Origin: an uncultured Collinsella sp.
GTDB lineage: Bacteria > Actinomycetota > Coriobacteriia > Coriobacteriales > Coriobacteriaceae
Assembly: GCA_902495985.1 (NCBI GenBank)
Contig: CABUZF010000001.1
Location: forward strand, 1-37,149
Length of the DNA: 37,149 nucleotides
Direction: 5' to 3'
Both the position numbers and the translations under genes were made by a program. The notes beneath the pieces were generated by a model, which worked only from the letters and a program-made list of their open reading frames with translations, had not been told where the DNA came from and ran no database searches. Positions 15,147-22,082 of the stretch are shown here, piece by piece; the first letter of the stretch is position 1, and each line of letters opens with the position of its first letter.

Positions 15147-16082
15147 ATGATCCTCACCGTTACGATGAACCCGTCTGTCGATACGCGCTATCAGCTCGAT
15201 GAGCTCATTATCGACGACGTCAACCGTGTGACGCCCGAAAAGACCGCCGGCGGCAAGGGCCTCAACGTGGCCCGCGTGCTGGGTCAGCTGGGCGACGACG
15301 TTGTGGCAACCGGTCTGCTCGGCGGCCACATGGGCGCCTACATGGCTGAGCTCATGGACGCCAACGGTATTAACAACGACTTTGTGCCCATCAAGGGCGA
15401 GACTCGAATTTGCCTCAACATTCTCCACGCCGGCAACCAGACCGAGCTGCTCGAGAGCGGCCCGACAATTGCCCCCGAGGAGCTCGATGCCTTTACCGCC
15501 AAGTTTACTGAGCTTGCGGGCAAGGCCGACGTTGTCACCATTTCGGGTTCTCTGCCCCGCGGTGTCGAGGCAGGCTACTATGCCAAGATCACGGGCATTG
15601 CCGAGAACGCCGGCGCCAAGGTGCTGCTCGATACCTCGGGTGCCTCTCTCGAGGCTGCGCTCAAGTCCGAGGTCAAGCCCGAGCTGGTCAAGCCTAACCT
15701 GACCGAGATCAACGGCCTTCTGGGCACGAGCTTTACCACCGACGATGTGGACGAGCTCCGTGCCGCGCTTGCCTCTGATGCCCGCTTCTCCGATATCCCC
15801 TGGGTCGTCGTATCCATGGGCGCTGCCGGCTCCGTTGGCTTCCACAATGGCCGTGCGTTCCGCGCGAAGACTCCCGATATCCCTGCCGTTAACGCCACGG
15901 GCTCTGGCGATTCGACCATTGCCGGCTTCGCACATGCCATCGCTGCCGGCGCAGACGACGAGACGGTGCTGCGTACCGCCAACACCTGCGGCAAGCTCAA
16001 CGCCATGGATCCCATGACCGGCCATCTGGTCATGGACCGTTGGGACGAGGTCTACAACGGCGTTGTCGTGACCGAGCTGTAA
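15147..16082 (+). CDS. lacC: Tagatose-6-phosphate kinase (PfkB family)
   Basis: 311 residues. MILTVTMNPSVDTRYQLDEL, DDVNRVTPEKTAGGKGLNVARVLGQLG, IKGETRICLNILH, TISGSLPRGV and the ATP-site motif VNATGSGDSTIAGFAHA (catalytic Asp in GSGDS) together match LacC closely, more so than FruK or general 1-phosphofructokinases. The reaction is ATP-dependent phosphorylation of tagatose-6-phosphate to tagatose-1,6-bisphosphate. It serves both routes in this window: AgaS product and, via galactose-6-P, the LacG product. The aldolase LacD/GatY and the isomerase LacAB are not encoded here. AAGGAG lies 7 nt before ATG 15147. A nagA remnant follows the stop. Confidence 0.88.
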   Translation: MILTVTMNPSVDTRYQLDELIIDDVNRVTPEKTAGGKGLNVARVLGQLGDDVVATGLLGGHMGAYMAELMDANGINNDFVPIKGETRICLNILHAGNQTELLESGPTIAPEELDAFTAKFTELAGKADVVTISGSLPRGVEAGYYAKITGIAENAGAKVLLDTSGASLEAALKSEVKPELVKPNLTEINGLLGTSFTTDDVDELRAALASDARFSDIPWVVVSMGAAGSVGFHNGRAFRAKTPDIPAVNATGSGDSTIAGFAHAIAAGADDETVLRTANTCGKLNAMDPMTGHLVMDRWDEVYNGVVVTEL

Positions 16083-16115
16083 GAGGTTGTGCTGCGGCTC
16101 CGGCATCGGTTGCTA

Positions 16116-16247
16116 GCTCATGTCGACGACAGGTGCAGTAGCATTATGCCGGGGCGCGACGCCGACACTGTCGTGTTCAATCCCGACCTTACCCTGGTCG
16201 AGACGCATGTGGGTGGCAACAGCGTCGGTAATGCGTTTGCCGAGTAG
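16116..16247 (+). pseudogene. Remnant of a second nagA gene (C-terminal 43 codons)
   Basis: The frame from GCT at 16116 to TAG at 16245-16247 encodes AHVDDRCSSIMPGRDADTVV followed by a tail ending VGGNSVGNAFAE. Aligned without gaps to the end of the intact NagA (residues 347-389), 32 of 43 positions are identical by my count, including IMPGRDAD and LTLVET. There is no start codon, ribosome site or upstream homology that I can recognise beyond perhaps 20 nt (CCGGCA), so it cannot be a gene. It is most likely what is left after deletion or recombination of a diverged nagA paralog that once followed lacC. Confidence 0.8.
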
Positions 16248-16279
16248 CCGCCAAAGAAACGATCCGAGAGGGGATTTAG

Positions 16280-16753
16280 ATGATTTACGGTGCATTGGGC
16301 GATATCGAGGAGTACCGTGGAATGCTCAAGGGCCTCGACGTGCTGATCGATTGGCTCGAGGAGAATGATCCGGCGCAGCTCGAGGTCGGCAGCCATCCGA
16401 TTCTGGGCGACAAGGTCTTTGCGAACGTCATGGCTCCCACGACGCGTCCCGAAGCCGAGGCTCACTATGAGACGCATCAGCGCTATCACGACCTGCAGAT
16501 CGACGTCGAGGGTCGCGAGGCCTTTAAGGTTGCCACGGGCAGCCTGACGCTGGTTCATGAGTTTGACGAGAAGGACGACTACGATCTGGTCGATTCCGAC
16601 GCCTCGATCGCCGGCGATCTTGCTGACGACAAGTTTGCGCTGTTTGTTGCCGGCGAGCCTCACATGCCCACGCTCGAGTTCCCGGGCGATGGCGCGCAGC
16701 CGGTCAAGAAGATCTGCTTTAAGCTGCTTGCAGACGCTTACTGGGAGGAGTAA
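16280..16753 (+). CDS. YhcH/YjgK/YiaL family (DUF386) protein
   Basis: 157 residues. MIYGALGDIEEYRGMLKGLDVLIDWLEE, FANVMAPTTRPEAEAHYETHQRYHDLQIDVEGRE and the C-terminal KKICFKLLADAYWEE fit the YhcH/YiaL family. These are single-domain cupin-like proteins, with the His/Glu residues of HYETHQRYHDLQ likely binding a metal. Family members often sit in sialic-acid, gulonate and beta-galactoside operons, and one (EbgC) is an accessory subunit of a beta-galactosidase. Its presence here agrees with an amino-sugar or galactoside role, perhaps anomer or isomer handling; the reaction is not known. ATG 16280 follows GAGAGGGG. A terminator follows at 16814-16863. Confidence 0.86.
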   Translation: MIYGALGDIEEYRGMLKGLDVLIDWLEENDPAQLEVGSHPILGDKVFANVMAPTTRPEAEAHYETHQRYHDLQIDVEGREAFKVATGSLTLVHEFDEKDDYDLVDSDASIAGDLADDKFALFVAGEPHMPTLEFPGDGAQPVKKICFKLLADAYWEE

Positions 16754-16813
16754 CGAGCCGCTCGGCTGAGCTGTTCGTTTTGCGAGCGTTATCCCTTGGA
16801 GGAATGCGCTTGG

Positions 16814-16865
16814 GCCCCGCTGAACGCGGTTCCTTTGGGGATTGCGGTTGGCGGGGCTTTTGTTG
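16814..16865 (+). terminator. Terminator after the YhcH/YiaL gene
   Basis: GCCCCGC (16814-16820) pairs with GCGGGGC (16851-16857), followed by TTTTGTTG. The 30-nt loop can form an inner CCGC/GCGG pairing. It ends the lacC-yhcH unit. Confidence 0.65.
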
Positions 16866-16925
16866 AGTAGGAGAGTTTCCGGCGGCGTTGCGCTTGGATT
16901 GGCGGAAGCGCGCCCGAAATCAGCA

Positions 16926-16950
16926 ACAAAAAAGCCGCCCGAAGGCGGCT
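16926..16950 (-). terminator. Terminator of the tRNA-Thr gene
   Basis: AGCCGCC-CGAA-GGCGGCT (16933-16950) is a perfect 7-bp stem with a tetraloop. On the minus strand it is followed by TTTTTTGTTGC. It lies 12 nt after the CCA end of the tRNA. Confidence 0.82.
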
Positions 16951-16961
16951 ATCTTGTGCAA

Positions 16962-17037
16962 TGGAGCCAGCGACCGGGCTCGAACCGGTGACCCCCGCTT
17001 TACGAGAGCGGTGCTCTACCAACTGAGCTACGCTGGC
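16962..17037 (-). tRNA. tRNA-Thr (anticodon CGT)
   Basis: Read on the minus strand from 17037, the sequence starts GCCAGCGTAGCTCAGTTGG and ends CGCTGGCTCCA. All four stems form: acceptor GCCAGCG/CGCTGGC, D-arm with GTTGG in the loop, anticodon stem CCGCT/AGCGG with loop CTCGTAA, and T-arm with GGTTCGAGCCC. The anticodon is CGT (reads ACG, Thr). The CCA end is encoded. It has its own promoter and terminator, so it is a single-gene unit on the opposite strand to its neighbours. Confidence 0.96.
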
Positions 17038-17076
17038 GACCATGTGGTGACGCAACTGAGGCGTCAACGGCTGTCT

Positions 17077-17105
17077 ATGATACGGGACATCGCACATCCG
17101 CGCAA
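17077..17105 (-). promoter_or_regulatory. Promoter of the tRNA-Thr gene
   Basis: On the minus strand, TTGCGC (17100-17105) and TATCAT (17077-17082) are separated by 17 nt, a good sigma-70-type promoter about 40 nt upstream of the mature tRNA 5' end. Confidence 0.6.
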
Positions 17106-17244
17106 GGGTTCTGACGGCTTTTCTCACTTTAAATGCACTAATATTAGAGGCGTGATGTCTGCGGCGTCCATCTGGCGCTTGACCAGCTGTTGAGTTGGTG
17201 GTCGACGTCCCGCTCGTATGGGTCTCAAACAGAATGGGGCAGCC

Positions 17245-17727
17245 ATGGCTCAACCCAAGATCCTTCTCACACGTATCGATGACCGTTTCATTTACGGACA
17301 AGACGTTGAGCTGTGGAACGAAGCCGTGGGTTCCAACCTTGTCCTAATCGTCAACGATGAGATCGCGGCAGATTCGCGCCAATGGGCACCCATGAGGGTG
17401 GCGGCGCCAGAAGGCGTTTGGACGCGGTTTTTCTCGGTACAAAAGGCCATCGACATCATTCATACCGCAACGCCTCGCCAATTGATTCTGATCATGGTGG
17501 CCTCACCCTCCGATGCGCTCGCGCTGGTTAAGGGCGGTGTGCCAATAACCAAGATTAGTATCGGCCATATGCGGGCGGGGGAGGGCAAGCGCTCTGCAAC
17601 GCCTGCCGTTGCCGTAGGCGATACAGACATCGCCGCCTTCAAAGAGTTGCAAAAGCTCGGTATAGAGCTAGAAATCCGCCATCTCCCCAGTTCCGCCCCC
17701 GATCCCATCGGCAATCTGTTCAACTGA
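17245..17727 (+). CDS. Orphan PTS mannose-family EIIB paralog lacking the phosphorylated histidine
   Basis: 160 residues from ATG 17245, the same length as the operon EIIB at 7459-7941. A gap-free hand alignment gives 87 of 160 identical positions. The active-site region reads RIDDRFIYGQD instead of RIDNRLVHGQV. His17 is replaced by Tyr (codon TAC at 17293-17295, one base from CAC), and the following Val is Asp. The rest of the fold is conserved (FFSVQKAIDII, LVKGGVPITKISIGHM, FKELQKLGIELEI). It therefore cannot be phosphorylated in the normal way. No EIIA, EIIC or EIID is next to it. Possible roles are a regulatory decoy for the EIIA/EIIC/EIID of the main operon, a sensor, or a decaying duplicate; the intact frame argues for retained function. 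An earlier ATG at 17218 lacks a ribosome site and family match. Confidence 0.85.
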   Translation: MAQPKILLTRIDDRFIYGQDVELWNEAVGSNLVLIVNDEIAADSRQWAPMRVAAPEGVWTRFFSVQKAIDIIHTATPRQLILIMVASPSDALALVKGGVPITKISIGHMRAGEGKRSATPAVAVGDTDIAAFKELQKLGIELEIRHLPSSAPDPIGNLFN

Positions 17728-17755
17728 TCCCTTGGGGACGGAGGAAAACGGATCA
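17725..17755. repeat. Short inverted repeat with CTTGGGGACGGAGG core
   Basis: TGATCC (17725-17730) and GGATCA (17750-17755) flank CTTGGGGACGGAGGAAAAC, starting at the stop codon of the EIIB paralog. It resembles the TTGGGGAC sequences at 35778-35824 and may belong to a dispersed intergenic repeat family. There is no typical T-run. Confidence 0.4.
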
Positions 17756-17794
17756 TTTTGCCCTTGCGAGGGACGCGTGCGATGCCGCCTGTTA

Positions 17795-17946
17795 AAAACT
17801 ATGCCCATTTACTACGTTTGATCGGCTATCGCCGAGCATGTCGAATTTGAGAAAAACAAAACTGCAGGTAGACGGCTCGCGAATGTAACAAAAACCGGTG
17901 CATGCTCGAGCATTCCGGGCTAAACGTAGTAAATGGGCATAGTTTT
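17795..17946. mobile_element. MITE-like element with perfect 25-bp terminal inverted repeats
   Basis: The 25-nt arm at 17795-17819 (AAAACTATGCCCATTTACTA and on to CGTTT) is repeated as its exact reverse complement at 17922-17946, giving a 152-bp unit. No frame inside is long enough for a protein. The inner part has further small inverted repeats (for example around GCATGCTCGAGCAT). Perfect long terminal repeats around non-coding DNA are what a non-autonomous transposable element looks like. A very large hairpin is the alternative. I see no clear target-site duplication. Confidence 0.55.
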
Positions 17947-17984
17947 GATATGCCACTCATATAGTCACAGCGAAAATGCGCCCA

Positions 17985-18026
17985 AAAGATGAAAAAGCGC
18001 CCGTCGGCGGTGGTGCCGGCGGGCGC
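17985..18026 (-). terminator. Terminator of galM
   Basis: GCGCCCGTCGGC (17997-18008) pairs with GCCGGCGGGCGC (18015-18026) with one G-U pair and a 6-nt loop. On the minus strand it is followed by TTTTTCATCTTTT. It lies 27 nt after the galM stop. Confidence 0.85.
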
Positions 18027-18053
18027 TGCTGTGCGAGATGTCGCGTTGTGGGC

Positions 18054-19106
18054 CTAGTGCCTCATAAAGTGGTATTCGATCATATTGCTGTAGGGGTGAC
18101 CCGGACCCACAATGCCCTGCGGGAACAGCGGCTGGTGCGGCGTGTCGGGGTACATCTCGGCCTCGAGGGCAAAGCCGGCGCCCCAGCCATAGTTGGCATC
18201 GTCCTTGGCGTGCTCGTCGCCCAGCCAGTTGCCGGTGTAGAGCTGCACGCCCGGGGCGGTGGTGTAGTAGTCCAGCTCACGACCGGTCCACATCTCCTCG
18301 ACATGTAGGGCGCGACGCAGGTTGCGGCCGTACTGATAGCCATCGATGCACAGGCAGTGATCGTAGCCACGGGCCTGCTTAATCTGCGGGTCGTCGGCCT
18401 CCATGCCGGGTGCGACGGGGCGCAGCTCGCGAAAGTCAAACGGTGTTCCCTCGACCGGAGCGATTTCGCCGGTGGGGATGTTCTGCTCGTTAATGGGCAA
18501 GTAGTGGGCAGCGTTGGCGATAAAGAAGTGCTCACAGTCCATGCCGGCGTTATGGCCGGCAAGGTTAAAGTACGTGTGGTTGGTCATGGACACGTAGGTG
18601 GCGCGGTCGCTCTCGCAACCATACTCGATGCGGAAGACGCCGGTGCGCGTAACGGTAAACACAGCCGTAAAGGTTCGGTTGCCGGGCAGGCCCAGCTCGC
18701 CATCCTTAAGCGAGGTGGTCATGCGCACGGCGTTGTGAGTCTCGTCGAGCTCAACGTCCCATACGCGCTTGTGCAGACCATGCTCAAGATCGCTGTGCAG
18801 GTTGTTGACGCCTTCGTTGGCCGGCATGTGCCAGTCCGTGCCGTCGATGGTGATCGTGGCGCCCGCGGTGCGGTTTGCCACGGGGCCGATGGTCGCGCCA
18901 AAGCAGGCGGGGTTGTCAAAGTAATCCTCGAGCTTATCGAAGCCCAGTACCACATCGCGCACGTTGCCGGGAATGTCGGGCACATCGATACCCAGCACGG
19001 TGGCGCCATAGTCCATAATGCGAACGCAGATCTCGGGCCCGTTGAGGGTGTAACGATGAACGGAGGTGCCGCACGGCGCGGTGCCGAAAAGCTCGGAAGT
19101 GATCAT
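18054..19106 (-). CDS. galM: Galactose mutarotase (aldose 1-epimerase)
   Basis: 350 residues from the ATG at 19104-19106, preceded on the minus strand by AGGAACC; about 20 more in-frame codons upstream do not match the family. GalM features are MDYGATVLGIDVPD, FGATIGPVANRTAGA, the catalytic-His region VSMTNHTYFNLAGH and the catalytic-Glu region GAGFALEAEMYPDTPHQPLFP near the C-terminus. It interconverts alpha and beta anomers of galactose or glucose. This is the second mutarotase of the window; the first is LacX-type. It lies between the orphan EIIB and the divergent DeoR gene, so regulation by that DeoR protein from the shared 206-nt gap is plausible. Confidence 0.92.
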   Translation of the reverse strand: MITSELFGTAPCGTSVHRYTLNGPEICVRIMDYGATVLGIDVPDIPGNVRDVVLGFDKLEDYFDNPACFGATIGPVANRTAGATITIDGTDWHMPANEGVNNLHSDLEHGLHKRVWDVELDETHNAVRMTTSLKDGELGLPGNRTFTAVFTVTRTGVFRIEYGCESDRATYVSMTNHTYFNLAGHNAGMDCEHFFIANAAHYLPINEQNIPTGEIAPVEGTPFDFRELRPVAPGMEADDPQIKQARGYDHCLCIDGYQYGRNLRRALHVEEMWTGRELDYYTTAPGVQLYTGNWLGDEHAKDDANYGWGAGFALEAEMYPDTPHQPLFPQGIVGPGHPYSNMIEYHFMRH

Positions 19107-19261
19107 TTGGTTCCTAACATCGAGGTATTTCGGACAAACTGTAGCGCGAACAGGCGAGATTATCACTACACTCCACTAAAGCAGGGGGTATTTTTCTCAA
19201 AAAAGTGATGATTGGAGCTGTGCGGGTGTTCATTTTTGACGCGCACGAGTCTGATACAATT

Positions 19262-19281
19262 TGTTCGTTACTGTTTGAATG
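19262..19281. promoter_or_regulatory. Candidate DeoR/LacR box in the deoR promoter
   Basis: TGTTC-N6-GTTTGAATG at 19262-19281, immediately after a TACAAT (-10-like) hexamer at 19255-19260 and 32 nt before the regulator's start. The same TGTTC-N6-GTTTGAATG arrangement is found upstream of the lacF-type EIIA at 35187-35206, and GTTACTGTTCGAATG recurs at 37124-37138. This suggests autoregulation and control of the shared EIIA. Confidence 0.5.
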
Positions 19282-19312
19282 ATATGCGCGCAAAGAACGG
19301 CGAGGATTCATC

Positions 19313-20077
19313 GTGATTAAGGCAGAGCGACAGGATAAGGTTCGTCAGCTGCTCGAAGAGCAGGGCACGGTTTCGGTCAAGGAGATTTCGGATGCGCTGG
19401 GCGTTTCGGATATGACGATTCGCCGCGACCTCGAAGAACTTGCGAGCCTGGGCGAGATCGAGCGCGTGCACGGTGGCGCCCGTAGCGCACAGGGACGTCC
19501 CCATGCTATGTTGCGCCATGAGTATTCGCACAGCGAAAAGCGCACTAAGCATGCCGAGGAAAAGCTGCAGATCGCGCGCCGCGCCGTTGAGCTCATCGAG
19601 GAGGGCTCGACCATCTTTTTGGGCACGGGCACTACGGTTGAGCAGATGGCCTCGATGCTGCCGGCATTTCGCCTGCGCATTGTGACCAATTCGCTTTCGG
19701 TGTTTAACCTGCTCGAGGCGCGCGAAGATTGCGACCTGTGCCTCGTGGGCGGTATGTACCGTCGCCGCACCGCCGCTTTTGTGGGACCAACGGCCGAGGA
19801 TACCCTGCGTGCGTTGGGCATCGACGCGGCGTTTATCGGCGCCAACGGCATTCTGGATGGCGACGTATCTACGTCCAACATGGACGAGGGCCGTATCCAG
19901 CAGCTCGCCTTTAGCAAGGCCGACTCACGCTATCTGATCGCCGATTCCAGCAAGATCGGCAAGCGCGACTTCTACACCTTCTGTCGCTTGGACAGCCTGG
20001 ATGCCGTGGTGTGCGAACCGGGTATCGCCGCCGAGAATCGTGCCGCCATCGAGGAACACACGCAGGTCATCTGCTAG
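19313..20077 (+). CDS. DeoR family transcriptional regulator (LacR-like)
   Basis: 254 residues, GTG start at 19313 with GAGG 8-9 nt upstream. Residues 1-58 are the DeoR helix-turn-helix (RQDKVRQLLEEQGTVSVKEISDALGVSDMTIRRDLEEL, with SLGEIERVHGGA after it). The rest is the DeoRC sugar-phosphate sensor domain: FLGTGTTVEQMA, IVTNSLSVFNLL, LVGGMYRRRTAAFVGPTAEDTL, DAAFIGANGI and ADSSKIGKRDFYTFC. LacR, the tagatose-6-P-responsive repressor of lactose operons, belongs to this family. Position next to galM and the LacE/LacG cassettes, and a shared promoter box with lacF, make a LacR-like role likely. An effector cannot be proven from sequence. Confidence 0.9.
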   Translation: MIKAERQDKVRQLLEEQGTVSVKEISDALGVSDMTIRRDLEELASLGEIERVHGGARSAQGRPHAMLRHEYSHSEKRTKHAEEKLQIARRAVELIEEGSTIFLGTGTTVEQMASMLPAFRLRIVTNSLSVFNLLEAREDCDLCLVGGMYRRRTAAFVGPTAEDTLRALGIDAAFIGANGILDGDVSTSNMDEGRIQQLAFSKADSRYLIADSSKIGKRDFYTFCRLDSLDAVVCEPGIAAENRAAIEEHTQVIC

Positions 20078-20514
20078 CTAACGCTATGGGATTGCCAACA
20101 GGCGATGCGGGAGGACTTTTACCTCCTGTCATTGTGGGGAATCAACGCGTGAGCGCTACGCGATATGACGTGTAAATGAGGACTCCACTATCAAATTGTC
20201 TCAACCTGTGACAGGTAGGGGTGAAATCACCAACCAGATGTTACAGATTGGGGGGATTGTCCTGTGCATTTGTCTCAATCTGTAACAGCTAGGACCCAAA
20301 AACTCGACTAGATGTTACAGATCGAGATTTTGTCTACCCAGCCATCATCTTTGTCTTGATCTGTAACAGTTAGACGGCCAAAAGCGAATCAGATGTTACA
20401 GATCTAGACATTTCGAACCGGGTGCCCCCGTTCATCTCAATTTGTAACAATTGGGGCCAAAAATCTCTGCTAGATGTTACAGATCGAGACAAACGGCCTG
20501 CTCGGGCCGAGCCA
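20078..20514. other. Intergenic region filled by four palindromic repeats
   Basis: No gene is visible between the DeoR stop and the terminator of the first glycosidase gene. The stretch 20198-20490 consists almost entirely of four copies of a roughly 57-bp palindromic repeat at about 80-bp intervals. Bases 20078-20197 hold nothing I can recognise. Confidence 0.7.
20198..20490. repeat. Cluster A: four copies of the 57-bp palindromic repeat
   Basis: Copies at about 20198-20250 (degenerate), 20272-20327, 20353-20408 and 20433-20490. Each copy has a left arm close to TCTCAATCTGTAACA and a right arm close to TGTTACAGATCGAGA, around a variable A-rich middle (for example GCTAGGACCCAAAAACTCG). The arms pair over about 15 bp, with CTAG/CTAG extending the stem. 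Copy starts are spaced 74, 81 and 80 nt apart. Two middle types are seen: AGGACC-A5-CTCG and AGACGG-C-AAAAG. Function unknown. Confidence 0.85.
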
Positions 20515-20562
20515 AAACAAAAAAGGCCGCATGCGAACCCGTGGAGGGATTCTCATGCGGCC
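20515..20562 (-). terminator. Terminator of the first LacE/LacG cassette
   Basis: GGCCGCATG (20525-20533) pairs with CATGCGGCC (20554-20562). On the minus strand the stem is followed by TTTTTTGTTTTGG. It lies 22 nt after the glycosidase stop. Confidence 0.82.
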
Positions 20563-20584
20563 GACAGGGGGTATGTGGCTGAAA

Positions 20585-22006
20585 CTAGGCCATGAGCAGG
20601 CCGGTCTCCGCGACGTTCTTGTACCAGTACGCGCTCGCCTTGGGATAGCGCTTCTGGGTCTCAAAGTCGATGTAGAACAGGCCATAGCGCTTGTTGTAGC
20701 CGTTGGTCCAGGAGAACTGGTCCTGCAGCGACCACACAAAGTAGCCGTCGACGTTTACGCCGCCGTCAATCGCCTTGAGGATCCACGCGAGATGCTGACG
20801 CATGTAGTCGATGCGAGGGGCATCGTCGATAAAGCCGTCCTCAAAGTCGTCCTTATAGCCCATGCCGTTCTCGGTGATGTAGATCTTCTTGTAGTTGGGG
20901 TAATCGTTCTTAATGCGGAGCAGCAGATCGTAGAGGCCCTCGGGATAGATAATCCAGTCCCAATCGGTGGTGGGTACGCCTTCGCGCACGCATGCCTCGC
21001 CAACGCCCTTGAGGAACCAGCGCGAGGAGCCCTTGTCGCCGGTGCCATTGTGGTTGATGTCGTTTTCGCCCTCGGCGGCACGCAGGAACTGGCACTTGTA
21101 GGTGTTGACGCCCAGACAATCGTTGTAGGGGAGCGCGGCGGTCAGCGCGGCGATGTCCTCGTCGCGGACGTCGAGCTCGCCGCCGGCGATATGGGCCAGC
21201 TTGGTCGCAGCCTCCATGGTGTCGGCTGCATAGTGGCCGCGGAAGGTGGCGTCGAGTACCCAACGGTTGTTGATGACGTCGGCCATGCGAGCTGCCTCGC
21301 AGTCGGCGGCGTTGTTGGGGTCGAGGGGATACTTGGGCTCCAGGTTCTGGACAATGCCGATCTCGCCCTCAAAGCCGCCCTCATGGAAGGCGACGACAGC
21401 CTTGGCGTGGGCCACCATCATGTTGTGCATGAGCTGGAAGGCCTTGTCCAGGCGGTACTTCTCGCCGTGCGGCCAGTTGCCGACGATAAAGCTGCCCTCG
21501 GCGGTTGCGGGAATCTCGTTAAACGTGAACCAGTGCTTGACCTCAGTGAACTCGGCAAAGCAGAACTTGGCGTACTCGACAAAGGCGTCGATCGTCGTGC
21601 GCGTCAGGAATCCCTCGCCGCCGTTCTGGTAAAAGGCCTCGGGCGTATCAAAGTGATCGAGCGTGACATAGGGGATAACGCCGGCTTTATTGCAGGTGGC
21701 GAAAAGCTCGTGATAGAAAGAGACGCCCTCGGGGTTAATCTCGCCGGTGCCGTTGGGGAAGATGCGGCTCCAAGCGATAGAGACACGGATACCGTTGATG
21801 CCGAAGCGCTGGCACAGGTCGATATCGACCGGGTACTTGTTGTAGAAATCGCTTGCGGGATCGGGGGAGAAGCGACCCTGAGCAGCCAGGAAATCGTCCC
21901 AGGGCACTTTGCCCTTGCCGTGCGTGCGGGTCTCGCCTTCAACCTGGTAAGCAGCGGTGGCGCCGCCAAACACAAAGCCGTCGGGGAACTGCATGGGATT
22001 GGTCAT
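20585..22006 (-). CDS. GH1 6-phospho-beta-galactosidase, cassette 1
   Basis: 473 residues, the usual LacG length. FPDGFVFGGATAAYQVEGETRTHGKGK and ASDFYNKYPVDIDLC are close to LacG. The acid/base Glu164 sits in WFTFNEI and the nucleophile Glu379 in YITENGMGYKD. The phosphate-binding triad of LacG is present in FSWTNGYNKRYG: Ser432, Lys439 and Tyr441. Trp433, next to the Ser, is the residue linked in LacG to preference for galactosides over glucosides. The enzyme should split 6-phospho-beta-galactosides into galactose-6-phosphate and an aglycone. It is the second gene of its operon, 76 nt after the EIICB gene, with a hairpin in the gap (22041-22067). AAAGGAT ribosome site. Confidence 0.9.
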   Translation of the reverse strand: MTNPMQFPDGFVFGGATAAYQVEGETRTHGKGKVPWDDFLAAQGRFSPDPASDFYNKYPVDIDLCQRFGINGIRVSIAWSRIFPNGTGEINPEGVSFYHELFATCNKAGVIPYVTLDHFDTPEAFYQNGGEGFLTRTTIDAFVEYAKFCFAEFTEVKHWFTFNEIPATAEGSFIVGNWPHGEKYRLDKAFQLMHNMMVAHAKAVVAFHEGGFEGEIGIVQNLEPKYPLDPNNAADCEAARMADVINNRWVLDATFRGHYAADTMEAATKLAHIAGGELDVRDEDIAALTAALPYNDCLGVNTYKCQFLRAAEGENDINHNGTGDKGSSRWFLKGVGEACVREGVPTTDWDWIIYPEGLYDLLLRIKNDYPNYKKIYITENGMGYKDDFEDGFIDDAPRIDYMRQHLAWILKAIDGGVNVDGYFVWSLQDQFSWTNGYNKRYGLFYIDFETQKRYPKASAYWYKNVAETGLLMA

Positions 22007-22040
22007 GAGTCATCCTTTCTGTGGGATACGAATAGGGAGA

Positions 22041-22067
22041 GGTGCCCGAACTGGGGATCCGGGCACC
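22041..22067 (-). promoter_or_regulatory. Intercistronic hairpin in cassette 1
   Basis: GGTGCCCG (22041-22048) pairs perfectly with CGGGCACC (22060-22067). There is no T-run on the minus strand. It lies between the EIICB stop and the glycosidase start and probably affects mRNA stability or relative expression rather than ending transcription. Confidence 0.5.
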
Positions 22068-22082
22068 AACAGAGGGAGGTAA

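Noticed and set aside
16120..16368. 82-codon + strand frame after lacC
   Set aside because: It is out of frame with the nagA remnant, which explains the sequence, and runs into the yhcH gene in another frame.
17225..17244. Earlier ATG (17218) for the orphan EIIB
   Set aside because: It adds nine residues unlike EIIB proteins and has no ribosome site; the product from 17245 has exactly the length of the operon EIIB.
20198..20490. Possible CRISPR array from the regular ~80-bp repeat spacing
   Set aside because: The repeats are long palindromes with variable middles, at most four per cluster, spacers are only about 20 nt, and no cas genes are present.
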